From: Thiobacillus thioparus DSM 505
GTDB taxonomy: Bacteria; Pseudomonadota; Gammaproteobacteria; Burkholderiales; Thiobacillaceae
Direction of reading: 5' to 3'
DNA: 64,000 nt
Assembly (NCBI RefSeq): GCF_000373385.1
Contig: NZ_KB891316.1
Span: 372,001 to 436,000 of the forward strand
This document shows, in pieces, positions 41,885 through 53,148 of the stretch. A program made the position numbers and the translations under genes. The first letter of the stretch is position 1, and every line of letters starts with the position of its first letter. Under the pieces are notes generated by a model. It did not search any database. It saw only the letters and a program-made list of their open reading frames with translations, and had not been told where the DNA came from.

Positions 41885-42496
41885 ATGTTGGCAACCCGGC
41901 GCTATGTCCTGGCGCTGTTCGCCGTTCTCCTTCTCGCCTCGTGCGGCCGCGCGCCCACGCTGCCCAGGCTCAGCCCGCACGACGTCATCCTCGCCTTCGG
42001 CGACAGCCTGACCCACGGTACCGGTGCCAGCGAGGAGACAGCCTATCCTGCCGTGCTGGCGTCGCTGACCGGCCACACGGTCATCAACGCCGGCGTGCCC
42101 GGCGACACCACGGCCACCGGGCTGCAGCGCCTGCCCGCCGTGCTGGCCGAGCACAAGCCGCGCCTGGTGCTGCTGTGCCTGGGCGGCAACGACATGCTGC
42201 ACCAGCAGCCTGCCGCCACGACCGAGAACAACCTGCGCCTGCTGGTGCAGACCATCCGCGCCAGCGGTGCCGAGGTCGTGCTGATCGGCGTGCCCGAACC
42301 CAGGCTGTTCGGCGGCGCGCCGCATTTCTACGCCCGCGTCGCCAAGGACATGAAGCTGCCGCTGGAACAGGACGCGTTCAACGAGGTGCTGAAGGACGCC
42401 CGCCTCAAGTCCGACCCCATCCACGCCAACGCCGCCGGCTACCGCGTAGTCGCCCAACGACTGGATGAATTCCTCAAGGAAGCCGGCGCGTTGTGA
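41885..42496 (+). CDS. GDSL esterase/lipase, arylesterase (TesA-like) lipoprotein
   Basis: 203 residues. Lipoprotein signal MLATRRYVLALFAVLLLASCG (lipobox LASC). SGNH hydrolase blocks: FGDSLTHGTGASEETAYPAVLASL (nucleophile Ser), NAGVPGDTT (Gly block), LLCLGGNDML (Asn) and DPIHANAAGYRVVAQRL (Asp-His). Similar to TesA/arylesterases that hydrolyse short acyl esters or thioesters. Start directly follows the pmbA stop; its own end overlaps dctQ (GTGA). Confidence 0.9.
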   Translation: MLATRRYVLALFAVLLLASCGRAPTLPRLSPHDVILAFGDSLTHGTGASEETAYPAVLASLTGHTVINAGVPGDTTATGLQRLPAVLAEHKPRLVLLCLGGNDMLHQQPAATTENNLRLLVQTIRASGAEVVLIGVPEPRLFGGAPHFYARVAKDMKLPLEQDAFNEVLKDARLKSDPIHANAAGYRVVAQRLDEFLKEAGAL

Positions 42497-43032
42497 AGCC
42501 CCTGCTCGCCCTGGCCTGCCTGATCGACGCATTGACCGAACGAGTCGGCCGCCTTGTCATCTGGCTGGTGCTCGTCGCCACGCTGATTTCGGCCGGCAAC
42601 GCACTCGCCCGTTATCTGCTTGGCGAAAGCTCGAACGCCTGGCTGGAAATCCAGTGGTACCTGTTCGGCGCGATGTTCCTGCTGGCCGCGGGCTACACGC
42701 TGAAGCACAACGGCCATGTGCGCATCGACATTTTCTACAATCGCCTGGGACCGCGCGGACAGGCCTGGATCGACCTCGTCGGCGGACTGCTGTTCCTGTT
42801 GCCGATGGCACTGCTGCTCATGTGGCTGGCGTGGCCGATGGCCCATGAGGCCTGGGTCACGCACGAAATGTCGCCCGACGCCGGCGGCTTGGTGCGCTGG
42901 CCGGTCAAGCTGTTGTTGCCCGCCGGATTCGCCCTGCTCGCGCTGCAGGGAATCGCCGAGATCATCAAGCGCATCGGCGTGCTCTCGGGCCATCTCGTGT
43001 TGCCCCACGAGGCTCCGGAGGAAGAAGTCTGA
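42493..43032 (+). CDS. TRAP transporter small permease (DctQ)
   Basis: 179 residues, GTG start in a GTGA overlap with the esterase. Four transmembrane helices typical of DctQ: LVIWLVLVATLISAGNALARYL, LEIQWYLFGAMFLLAAGYTLKHNGHVRIDIFYNRL (the DctQ signature HVRID), a helix after RGQAWIDLVGGLLFLLPMALLLM, and the final LLLPAGFALLALQGIAEIIKR. It pairs with DctM (shared TGATG). The binding protein is not in this operon; one is encoded at 59959-61047. Confidence 0.94.
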   Translation: MKPLLALACLIDALTERVGRLVIWLVLVATLISAGNALARYLLGESSNAWLEIQWYLFGAMFLLAAGYTLKHNGHVRIDIFYNRLGPRGQAWIDLVGGLLFLLPMALLLMWLAWPMAHEAWVTHEMSPDAGGLVRWPVKLLLPAGFALLALQGIAEIIKRIGVLSGHLVLPHEAPEEEV

Positions 43033-44438
43033 TGGACGGTGCGGTCGTGGGCGATATGGCACCGCTGATGTTCCTCGGCCTGGTGGCCTTCCTGCTGCTG
43101 GGCTATCCGGTGGCGTTCGCGCTCGCGGCCAACGGCCTACTGTTCGCCGGCGTCGGCATTGCTGCCGGACTGTTCGACGTCTCGCTGCTGCAGGCGCTAC
43201 CCGAGCGCGTCTACGGCATCGTCGCCAACCCCACGCTCCTGGCCATCCCTTTCTTCGCCTTCATGGGCCTGGTTCTCGAACGCTCCGGCATGGCCGAGGA
43301 CCTGCTCGACACCATCGGCCAGCTGTTCGGATCCTTGCGCGGCGGCCTCGCCTACGCGGTGATCCTGGTCGGCGCGCTGCTCGCGGCCACCACTGGCGTC
43401 GTCGCCGCGTCGGTGATCGCGATGGGCCTGATCTCGATGCCGGTGATGCTGCGCTACGACTACGACAAGCGGCTGGCCGCCGGCGTCATCGCCGCCTCGG
43501 GCACGCTGGCACAGATCATTCCGCCCTCCTTGGTCCTGATCGTCCTGGCCGACCAGCTCGGCGCCCCGGTCGGCGCCATGTACAAGGGCGCCCTGCTGCC
43601 TGGCATGGCGCTGGTCGGCCTGTATCTACTTTACGTTCTGGGCGTGACGCTGGTGAGACCGCACGCCGCCCCCGCCATGCCGGCCAGCGCGCGCACCCTG
43701 CACGGCATGGCCCTCATGCTGCGCGTGCTCACCACACTGGTGCCACCGCTGGTGCTGATCTTCCTGGTGCTTGGCACCATCTTCCTCGGCGTCGCCACCC
43801 CTACCGAGGGCGGCGCCATGGGCGCGGCCGGCGCACTGCTGCTGGCGCTGGCACGCGGGCGGCTCTCCCGCCTGCAGCTGACGCAGGCGATGGACAGCAC
43901 GACCAAGCTCACCACTTTCGTCATCTTCATCCTCATCGGCTCGACCATCTTCACCCTGGTGTTCCGCGGGCTCGACGGCGACGTCTGGGTCGAGCACCTC
44001 TTCAGCCGACTGCCTGGCGGCGTGCTCGGCTTCCTCGTCACGGTCAACCTGCTGGTCTTCGTGCTGGCGTTTTTTCTCGATTTCTTCGAGATCGCCTTCA
44101 TCGTGGTGCCGTTGGTCGGCCCCATCGCCTACAAGCTTGGCATCGACCCGATCTGGTTCGGCGTCATGCTCGCGGTCAACATGCAGACTGCCTTCATGCA
44201 CCCGCCCTTCGGCTTCGCCCTGTTCTACCTGAAGAGCGTCGCCCCCAAAGCGGTCCGCACGGCCGACATCTACTGGGGCGCGATTCCTTTCCTCCTGATC
44301 CAGCTCGTCATGGTCGTCGTGGTACTGGGCTTTCCGCAGGTCGTATTGCGCGATGCGCCGCCGGACGCCAGCAGCGTCAGGGAAGTCCCCCTGAATGTCG
44401 ATCCAGACACGGGCTTCCTGCCTGCCGAGTGGCGCTGA
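43032..44438 (+). CDS. TRAP transporter large permease (DctM)
   Basis: 468 residues with about 11-12 transmembrane helices. DctM (DedA-type) forms the Na+-coupled channel for carboxylate uptake. Family motifs are present, e.g. MAPLMFLGLVAFLLLGYPVAFALAANGLLF, AIPFFAFMGLVLERSGMAEDLL, AASGTLAQIIPPSLVLIVLAD, FLGVATPTEGGAMGAAGALL and MLAVNMQTAFMHPPFGFALFYLKSVAP. Its ATG overlaps the dctQ stop. With an outlying binding protein it probably imports a carboxylic or sulfonic acid; substrate not known. Confidence 0.95.
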   Translation: MDGAVVGDMAPLMFLGLVAFLLLGYPVAFALAANGLLFAGVGIAAGLFDVSLLQALPERVYGIVANPTLLAIPFFAFMGLVLERSGMAEDLLDTIGQLFGSLRGGLAYAVILVGALLAATTGVVAASVIAMGLISMPVMLRYDYDKRLAAGVIAASGTLAQIIPPSLVLIVLADQLGAPVGAMYKGALLPGMALVGLYLLYVLGVTLVRPHAAPAMPASARTLHGMALMLRVLTTLVPPLVLIFLVLGTIFLGVATPTEGGAMGAAGALLLALARGRLSRLQLTQAMDSTTKLTTFVIFILIGSTIFTLVFRGLDGDVWVEHLFSRLPGGVLGFLVTVNLLVFVLAFFLDFFEIAFIVVPLVGPIAYKLGIDPIWFGVMLAVNMQTAFMHPPFGFALFYLKSVAPKAVRTADIYWGAIPFLLIQLVMVVVVLGFPQVVLRDAPPDASSVREVPLNVDPDTGFLPAEWR

Positions 44439-44521
44439 CCCGGAAACGTGAGAAAATGAGCGGCTTCGCGCAGCGCTGTCGCCTGTGCGTCCCTCGCAAC
44501 CTCACATTCCAGGACTGAATC

Positions 44522-44848
44522 ATGAGCGAACTCATCATCGAAGACATCGTCGCCGGCAGCGGCGACACCGCCAGCGCCGGCCAGTACGTGTCGGTGCACT
44601 ACACCGGCTGGCTCACCAACGGCCAGAAATTCGACTCCAGCGTCGACCGCAACGATCCGTTCGAATTCAAGCTCGGCATGGGCCAGGTCATCCCCGGCTG
44701 GGACCAGGGCGTGGCCGGCATGCAAGTGGGCGGCAAGCGCAAGCTCACCATTCCGCCGGAACTGGCCTACGGCTCGCGCGGGGCCGGCGGCGTGATTCCG
44801 CCGAACGCCACCCTGGTGTTCGAAGTGGAACTGCTGGGCGTCAACTGA
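44522..44848 (+). CDS. FKBP-type peptidyl-prolyl cis-trans isomerase
   Basis: 108 residues and one FKBP domain, no signal peptide, hence cytoplasmic. [83 protein letters not shown] is a textbook FK506-binding fold with the aromatic pocket residues in place. It catalyses cis-trans proline isomerisation in folding proteins. AGGA lies about 9 bases before the ATG. Confidence 0.97.
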   Translation: MSELIIEDIVAGSGDTASAGQYVSVHYTGWLTNGQKFDSSVDRNDPFEFKLGMGQVIPGWDQGVAGMQVGGKRKLTIPPELAYGSRGAGGVIPPNATLVFEVELLGVN

Positions 44849-44855
44849 ATCTTTC

Positions 44856-44878
44856 TTATCCGCCTATTTCGCGGATAA
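44856..44878 (+). terminator. Hairpin between fkbp and ygiQ
   Basis: TTATCCGC and GCGGATAA form a perfect 8-bp stem with a 7-base loop, 7 bases after the FKBP stop and 7 bases before the ygiQ ATG. It lacks a T-tract, so it may attenuate or pause rather than terminate. Confidence 0.35.
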
Positions 44879-44885
44879 ACACGCC

Positions 44886-47255
<2,370 letters not shown>

Positions 47256-47297
47256 CGTTTCCACTTGTAACTTGCACCTTGTAACCTGCATCTCGCC

Positions 47298-47609
47298 ATG
47301 ACCCCCAGCGACATCCTCCGCGCCAAGCTCAACCTCGAAACCGCCCAGCTCGCCTGGCCCGAACTCGAACGCCACTTCGCGCGCGGCGATGTCATCAAGG
47401 TCGCCCCCAGCATGGATCTGGTCGACGCCGCCCTGCACGTCGCCGAGAACAATGCCGCGACCGTGCAGGCATGGCTGACAGAAGGCCGCATCGCCCGCGC
47501 CGAGCTCAGCGACGCCGAGGACTGGCACGCACGCCAGCCGATGTTCTGGGCAGTGGTGGTGGCGCCGTGGGTGCTGGTACAGGAAGTGCTGAAGGAGCTG
47601 GATTCCTAG
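47298..47609 (+). CDS. DUF2288 protein
   Basis: 103 residues, small and soluble. The whole length matches the DUF2288 pattern: LRAKLNLETAQLAWPELERHFARGDVIKVAPSMDLVDAALHVAENNAATVQAWLTEGRIARAELSDAEDWHARQPMFWAVVVAPWVLVQEV. The function of the family is unknown. Confidence 0.88.
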   Translation: MTPSDILRAKLNLETAQLAWPELERHFARGDVIKVAPSMDLVDAALHVAENNAATVQAWLTEGRIARAELSDAEDWHARQPMFWAVVVAPWVLVQEVLKELDS

Positions 47610-47658
47610 GTCAGCGTGTCGTCGACCGGGCGGCCGCTCAGGCCAGGTGTCTTGATTT

Positions 47659-48107
47659 TCAGTCCCGGAGCGCTTGCCAACCGGGATGCTGGAAATAGCG
47701 CCCATAAGCGTTCAGCGCCTGCAGGACCCCGACCGCACCGTCGTGGCGAGGACTCGCGGTTTTCCCTTCCATCACCTCGGCACCGGCCACCAGGTCTGCG
47801 AGCACAAGGTGGAGCGTGGCGTCGGCTTTCGGCTCCAGCTTGCAGTGCTCGACCGCATAGGCCACCTTCTGCTTGATCGTCGCCGCCAGCGCCGGGTACG
47901 CAGCATTGTCGAATTGATTCTTGCGGATCAACGGCACAGCCTTGGCCATCGCCTGGTTAAATCGCTCATGGCCTGGCGCAGCGGCGCGTCGGTTGCCCAT
48001 TTCTTCCCTGCATTGAGCTCGAGCTTCTGCACGCCGGCGCTGCCATGGGGGTGACGGTGATCGGCGTTCGATGTGTTAATGGGAAATCCGGTTCTCAGTC
48101 TTTTCAC
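47659..48107 (-). pseudogene. Degraded gene for a small periplasmic-type protein
   Basis: The 3' part (frame ending at 47659) reads AMAKAVPLIRKNQFDNAAYPALAATIKQKVAYAVEHCKLEPKADATLHLVLADLVAGAEVMEG...NAYGRYFQHPGWQALRD. The 5' part is in another frame, beginning at a GTG at 48107 and reading HPHGSAGVQKLELNAGKKWATDAPLRQAMS. Together these form a protein family I have seen near metal/redox genes (LELNxGKKWxTDAPLR...), but I cannot name it. A single missing base near 47966 accounts for the break. A normal signal peptide is also missing at the 5' end. Confidence 0.6.
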
Positions 48108-48287
48108 ATCCCCCGAGTCTTACAAATCTTCAGTCTTGTGGGTATCGGAAAACGACTAACCCGTCCAGGTTGGCTTCCCGGGTCAGAAAATAAGCTGCTG
48201 GTTGGTTGTATCCAATAATTGCAGTTATCCGCTTGGGCCTTGACTTCGGAACCAGCCATCCCTCGATTGCCAAGAAGCCAAAACAGA

Positions 48288-49742
48288 TTACTTTCGTATG
48301 CGTCGCCAGCCCAGTACAACACCGCTGAACGACAACATCGCGCCGAAGAGGCATAGTGCAATCGCCACAATATCCCACACCGGACGATGCCGAGTCAGGA
48401 AAGGAAAATCGAGCCGGTGCAAGCCATTGAACAGCCAGCGATAAAGACGGCTATTGTTGTCCGCATAACCGGCGATGCGGCCACTGGCCGGGTCAAGATA
48501 AAAACTGGTGTCGTCCGTATCGTCGAAATCGACTCGCAAAACCGGAAGCACGGGATCGTCGTCGTGATGACGGTAGTAATAAAAATCGCCTTCGGATATC
48601 CATGTACTGCCAATGACAGGGAGATTGGGGCGAAGCCGTTTCGCTGCGGCAAGCAACCGTTCTCGAGAAAATGTCGTCGACGAAAAGTCAGCCGCCGACA
48701 CGAGGATGCTTCGTTCGCTGCCTTGCCGATACAGGCGCAAATAGCCTTGGCCGGAAAATCTCAGCCATTCGATCTCGACAATCGGTTTAGACTGTCGCGC
48801 TAACAACGTTGCTGGCGCCAGTGACAATTCTGTTCTTCCCAGCTCGCCACCGGAAATGGCCATGCGGTCCGCGTGTGTAATACCGCCACGGTCAAACAGG
48901 TGGAAAGGATTGACGGAAAGCCAACCGCTGAACAGCCATGTCAGCGAGAACAACGCCGCGCCGAGGCCAAGGAAATGGTGCCAACGCTGCCAGCCGCGAT
49001 ACGGTGTGACGCGATTGCGTGAATAGCGTTTCCGCCAACGAATACGAAGCCAGCCGACACTGGCGCCTGTCAGTGCCAGCGCGAAGGCGATACCTGAAGT
49101 CCACATTACGACTTGTCGCCAGGGTTCGCGCAGCATGCGCAAAGGCGTGAAATAAATCCAGTGGATCACCGAACCAAGCCAGTTCCATGCACGCTCGGAC
49201 CGACCGGTATCGCGCACGACTTCGCCGGTACGCGACGATACGTACACTATGCTGCCAATGGCATCGTTCAGTTCAATGCGATACAGCGGCCGATGGGCAT
49301 CGAGACCACCCAGGCTCCATTGATCGATATCGATCTTGTTGATTGCCTTGACTGCTCCGCCGCGCATTGCCTGCGCGGCATGCATAGCTTCTGCAGCGAC
49401 GACCTCGGAACGCAGTTTTCCGTTGTCGGCCCAAACTACAAAGGGACGGTCTGTCTTCATGAACAGATAGCCGGGGCGAGCAGCGTTGAGAGATGCGAAG
49501 TTGACCAGACGCACCGAGTCCGGCGCGCCGGGTTCTCCCACAGCCTGCCATGCGGTTGCAGCATCGACCTTGATCTGCTCTGCCGCCAGCGGCATGAGTG
49601 CGGCACGGCGTTCCGCATCGTCGAGATGCGGATACGCCACGTACATCATCACAACGCCGGAAACAAACCATAGCAGCACCATGGCGCCAATGGCGATGCC
49701 TAGCCACCGATGCGTCAGATACAAGATGCGCCGCAGGGACAT
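48288..49742 (-). CDS. PepSY-associated TM helix protein
   Basis: 484 residues. Four main transmembrane helices of the PepSY_TM type: LYLTHRWLGIAIGAMVLLWFVSGVVMMYV, VVMWTSGIAFALALTGASVGWLRIRWRKR, RWHHFLGLGAALFSLTWLFSGWLSV and DIVAIALCLFGAMLSFSGVVLGWRRIRK. Between them are periplasmic PepSY-like regions with YFYYRHHDDDPVLPVLRVDFDDTDDTSFYLDP. Such proteins often reduce or process ferric siderophores beside TonB receptors. The TonB receptor gene ends 3 bases upstream of its start, so the two are one transcript. Confidence 0.9.
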   Translation of the reverse strand: MSLRRILYLTHRWLGIAIGAMVLLWFVSGVVMMYVAYPHLDDAERRAALMPLAAEQIKVDAATAWQAVGEPGAPDSVRLVNFASLNAARPGYLFMKTDRPFVVWADNGKLRSEVVAAEAMHAAQAMRGGAVKAINKIDIDQWSLGGLDAHRPLYRIELNDAIGSIVYVSSRTGEVVRDTGRSERAWNWLGSVIHWIYFTPLRMLREPWRQVVMWTSGIAFALALTGASVGWLRIRWRKRYSRNRVTPYRGWQRWHHFLGLGAALFSLTWLFSGWLSVNPFHLFDRGGITHADRMAISGGELGRTELSLAPATLLARQSKPIVEIEWLRFSGQGYLRLYRQGSERSILVSAADFSSTTFSRERLLAAAKRLRPNLPVIGSTWISEGDFYYYRHHDDDPVLPVLRVDFDDTDDTSFYLDPASGRIAGYADNNSRLYRWLFNGLHRLDFPFLTRHRPVWDIVAIALCLFGAMLSFSGVVLGWRRIRK

Positions 49743-49745
49743 ACT

Positions 49746-51827
49746 TTAGAATTTGAACTCGGCCGTCAATTCCACATGACGCGGATCGCCAAGACTAACT
49801 TGCGTAGAGGTATAGGCCGTGGTCGCATATACGCGATCACCAAGGTTGCGCACGATAGCGCGGAACGTGGTGTTTCGACCCTTATGCCATGCCACACTCG
49901 CGTCCACTACCGTGTAGGCGGGCAGCGCCTGCGTATTGCCATTGTCGGCATAGCTCTTGCCGACATAGCGTGCGCCGATGCCGCTTTGCCACGCGCGCTT
50001 ATCGTAGTTCAGCCACAGGTTGGCAACCTGGTTGGCGACATTCGGCGGTCGCTTGCCCGCGAACGAAGTTCCCGTGCCATCGGTCAATTCGTCGAATTGC
50101 GCATCCAACAAGGCGACGTTGCCATCGATACGCCAGCCCTTGCCGACAACGAAGCTGGTGGAGAATTCCGCGCCCTTCGATGATTGGCTGCCCCCTTGAA
50201 TCGACAGCGCCAGATTGTTCGGATCTCGGGTGATAATGTCGTCCTTCTTGATGTGATAGAACGCCGTCGTCCATTCGCCGCGACCACCCGCGAAGCTCTG
50301 TTTGAGTCCAGCTTCGACTTGCCTGCCTTTCGTCAGCTCAAAACGACTGTTTGCCAAGCTGATCGAAAGCAGACTGCCGATTGGGTCGCTACCCGTGCTG
50401 GCCTGCGCATAGATCGAAGTGTTCGGCGTCAACCGGTAGGTAAGGCCGAGGCGCACCGCGGTGCTGTCGAGGTCGGTATCGAAACTGGCGCCGGTGCTGG
50501 AGGTAATACGCGTGTAATCGTAATTGTCGTAACGCACTCCCGCGAGCAGCAGCAGGCGTTCGGTCATATCGTAGGCATCTTCGGCGTAGAACGCCAGGCC
50601 GCGCGTATGCGAACTGAAATTCGGTATGGCGGGGATCCCTTGGGGGGCAAAACTGCCCGAGTCGAAATTTTGCAACGGCACCGAATCACTGCCGCCAAAA
50701 CCGTTGCTGTAGTGGTGAAAATCAAACTCTGAAATTTCCCAACCGGCGACGAAGCGATTGCCCTTGGTCTTATAGGCGGCCTCAAGACGGTTCGCGACCT
50801 GTTGTTGCCAATGGCGGATTTCGCCGAAGCTGGCTCGGTCGACCTGATTGGTCAGTGAGTTATACGCGTACTCTTCGGCGTCGCGCCAGTGTCGCTTTGC
50901 GGTGAAATAGGTCACTTCGTCGCGCACTGTCAGATTTGACGCGGCTTCCCAAGTAACACGGCCGAGCAAGCGGTCATCGACGTATCTGATCTTGGCATCT
51001 CCGACATTGTAGTTGCGTCTGCGGATCGAGTCGTCGATAGCGCCATTGATTAGCGGCATACCCCAGTATCGAGTAGGGTTCTGGTCGGCATGGTCCAGCT
51101 GCACTTCGATGCGCAGATCGCTGCGCGGATCAAGGCGAAAACTGGTCATGAGTTTGTTGGCTTTCGAATCGCCACGATCGATGAAACCATCGCTGCCCTC
51201 CGTATAAGCGTCGATACGAAAAGCACCGGCTGACCCAAGCGCACCGGTACCGCCCAAACCGACGCGGTAGGTATTGCCCTCACCAATGCCGATCAGCGCC
51301 TCCCCCGTCGATTCGGCGAGCGGCGCCTTGCGGATGGCATTGATGGTGGCACCGGTCGCGCCGGTGCCATAGAGAATGGAGCCCGGCCCACGCAATACTT
51401 CGATGCGCCCATAACCCCAGGTGTTAGATGGATCGGTCACGGTGCCGGCACCGACCATCATTTGGCGACCATCAAGCAAAACGGCGACCGAGTTGTTACC
51501 GGTAAAGCCACGCGCCGAATAGGCAACACCGCCATCGCCTTGCGTGGCAATGTCCGTGAGGCCGGTGGTCCGGGTGATGGCATCGCGCACACTGAAATCG
51601 CCGCGTTCGCGCATGGTTTCCTCGTCAACACTTTCCACGCTGGCTGGTGTATCACGCGTGCTTAGCTTGAGGCGACTACCGGTGGACGATGGTGCATTGA
51701 GGTCCAGGTTGGGTTGTTCGCGGTCGCCATCGACCTCGATCGTCGGCAATACTGTATCGCTGGCGTAGGTATTGAATGTGAACAGAATTGCTGACGCAAT
51801 TGTGGCGCGTTTCAAATGGTAATACAT
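49746..51827 (-). CDS. TonB-dependent siderophore-type receptor
   Basis: 693 residues. Signal peptide MYYHLKRATIASAILFTFNTYA, TonB-box-like DTVLPTIEVDG, then plug domain (STRDTPASVESVDEETMRERGDFSVRDAITRTTGLT...YGRIEVLRGPGSILYGTGATGATINAIRKAP) and a 22-strand barrel ending with the aromatic VELTAEFKF. RGFTGNNSVAVLLDGRQ is the usual siderophore-receptor plug motif. GGGAGAG lies before the ATG. Base composition is lower in GC than the neighbours on either side. It is co-transcribed with the PepSY protein. Ligand unknown. Confidence 0.93.
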   Translation of the reverse strand: MYYHLKRATIASAILFTFNTYASDTVLPTIEVDGDREQPNLDLNAPSSTGSRLKLSTRDTPASVESVDEETMRERGDFSVRDAITRTTGLTDIATQGDGGVAYSARGFTGNNSVAVLLDGRQMMVGAGTVTDPSNTWGYGRIEVLRGPGSILYGTGATGATINAIRKAPLAESTGEALIGIGEGNTYRVGLGGTGALGSAGAFRIDAYTEGSDGFIDRGDSKANKLMTSFRLDPRSDLRIEVQLDHADQNPTRYWGMPLINGAIDDSIRRRNYNVGDAKIRYVDDRLLGRVTWEAASNLTVRDEVTYFTAKRHWRDAEEYAYNSLTNQVDRASFGEIRHWQQQVANRLEAAYKTKGNRFVAGWEISEFDFHHYSNGFGGSDSVPLQNFDSGSFAPQGIPAIPNFSSHTRGLAFYAEDAYDMTERLLLLAGVRYDNYDYTRITSSTGASFDTDLDSTAVRLGLTYRLTPNTSIYAQASTGSDPIGSLLSISLANSRFELTKGRQVEAGLKQSFAGGRGEWTTAFYHIKKDDIITRDPNNLALSIQGGSQSSKGAEFSTSFVVGKGWRIDGNVALLDAQFDELTDGTGTSFAGKRPPNVANQVANLWLNYDKRAWQSGIGARYVGKSYADNGNTQALPAYTVVDASVAWHKGRNTTFRAIVRNLGDRVYATTAYTSTQVSLGDPRHVELTAEFKF

Positions 51828-52010
51828 GGATCGCTCTCCCTATTTCCAGTATGCGTCCCCGCATCCGGTAATTTATGAATATGGAAACGCGTTGGGGAAA
51901 AACGCAAGCAATGAGAAGTGCCCCATCGTTACATCCCCGCAACGCTTCCAAACCGGCAGACGCTGGCAATGAAGTGATTGTTTGCGTCAATCGCCAATCA
52001 TCAATTATTC

Positions 52011-52039
52011 GATTACGGTTTTCAAAGACTTAATGTCAA
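52011..52039 (-). promoter_or_regulatory. Candidate promoter for the TonB receptor operon
   Basis: On the minus strand a perfect -35 TTGACA (52034-52039) is followed after 17 bases by GTAATC (52011-52016); the -10 is poor. It would give a leader of about 180 bases. I could not find a convincing Fur box. The remaining 51828-52010 is AT-rich with no ORF. Confidence 0.28.
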
Positions 52040-52083
52040 TAATTTATATAGCGAATGACTATGGACCAACCTTTTTATCCCTA

Positions 52084-53053
52084 GGGAATCCCTGAACAAG
52101 TTCCCTACGTTTTAGAGTTCTGACTTCATCATCTACGCGTGTTACCGATGAAGCAGCCAAGCCTTGCCGCCACCGACTTTGCGAAGAAATCCAAACAGAG
52201 CGGCGCGGGAAGTTTCTGTTGGAGATGGAAGCCGTCGTGCCGTGGTCAAGGCTGCAGACAGTCATCGAACCCGTTTACCCAAGGCCGGCAATGACTGGCG
52301 TCTCTACGAGCTGTCGACCATACTGCGCATCCACTTTATGCAGCAGTGGTTCTACTCCGACGCCACCATGGGAAAAACCCTGCACGACGCCCTCATTACT
52401 GCCCCGCCGTCGACCAAGAGCCGGGATGGCCAGCGCGATCCCGAGATGAACCACACGAAGAAGGACAACCAATGACATGTCGGCATGAAAGCGTACATCG
52501 GCGTCGACGATCGAAGCGGGCTGGGGCATACCGTCATCAGCACCGCCAAGACATCCGACATGCCGCAGTTCGGCGATTTACTGCATGGCGACGAGGAACG
52601 TCTCAGTGCCGACCGGGGTCAGGCTATCCACAGATCCATGCGCGACTTGAAGAGAACCTGATCGAGGACCGAGTAGCCCGCAAGGCCAAGCCTAGCAAGT
52701 CGCGAATGCCTGGACGCGCGGACTCAACCATGCGATTGCCAGGCTGCGTGCGATAGGCGAGCATCCGTTCCGGATTCTGAAGCGGCAGTTCGGCTATACG
52801 GAGCTTTGCTATCGCAGACTGGCGAAGAGCACTGAGCAACTCGTCACGTTGTTTGCGCTGGGCAACTTGCATCAGGCGAGACGGGCGTTACTGGCGATGG
52901 GATGAATCCGCCTGCGATTTGGCGGTTTGCTCCGAAAAAGAGCAATCTGCGAGGAAGGCGGGCGATGATGCGCACGCAAACCTCGTGTCCACTGGTGGAA
53001 CCGCTCGTTCGCCGGACCGCAGGTTCGGGATCGGCACTTGTTCAGGGTTTCCC
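52084..53053 (+). mobile_element. Decayed IS5-family insertion sequence
   Basis: Terminal inverted repeats GGGAATCCCTGAACAAGT (52084-52101) and ACTTGTTCAGGGTTTCCC (53036-53053) match with one mismatch over 18 bases. They enclose 970 bases with remnants of an IS5-type transposase. A direct target duplication is not clear (CTAG at 52081-52084 against CTTA at 53053-53056). The right end abuts a terminator region. The element sits between the iron-uptake operon and the DUF302 gene. Confidence 0.82.
52148..52905 (+). pseudogene. IS5-family transposase remnant
   Basis: Begins MKQPSLAATDFAKKSKQ, the N-terminus of IS5-type transposases. After a frame change it continues RRGKFLLEMEAVVPWSRLQTVIEPVYP and, after another, KAGNDWRLYELSTILRIHFMQQWFYSD. 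A middle part reads MKAYIGVDDRSGLGHTVISTAK (the first catalytic Asp region). The final section is HPFRILKRQFGYTELCYRRLAKSTEQLVTLFALGNLHQARRALLAMG. At least three frameshifts and an internal deletion are present, so the enzyme is dead. Confidence 0.85.
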
Positions 53054-53104
53054 TTACGGGTAATACCGTGAGCCTCAAGCTTTCATGGGCCCGTTCGCGG
53101 AAAC

Positions 53105-53132
53105 AAAAAAGCCCGCAGTTGCGGGCTTTTTT
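53105..53132. terminator. Bidirectional rho-independent terminator
   Basis: A 6-bp stem GCCCGC-AGTT-GCGGGC (53111-53126) is flanked by six A on the left and six T on the right, so it terminates in both directions. It lies 17 bases beyond the stop of the minus-strand DUF302 gene and just past the insertion sequence. Confidence 0.9.
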
Positions 53133-53148
53133 CTGGCCCTCAAACCGT

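Noticed and set aside
40532-42532. 666-codon frame antisense to pmbA and the esterase
   Set aside because: Compositional artefact of GC-rich coding DNA opposite well-supported genes.
48104-48378. Two small minus-strand frames after the PepSY gene
   Set aside because: Overlap the PepSY C-terminus in other frames and lack ribosome sites; the region is treated as intergenic.
51828-52040. Fur box before the TonB receptor
   Set aside because: AT-rich stretches exist but none approaches the 19-base dyad consensus.
53036-53056. Target-site duplication of the IS5-family element
   Set aside because: CTAG on the left and CTTA on the right do not match; the ends may have mutated.
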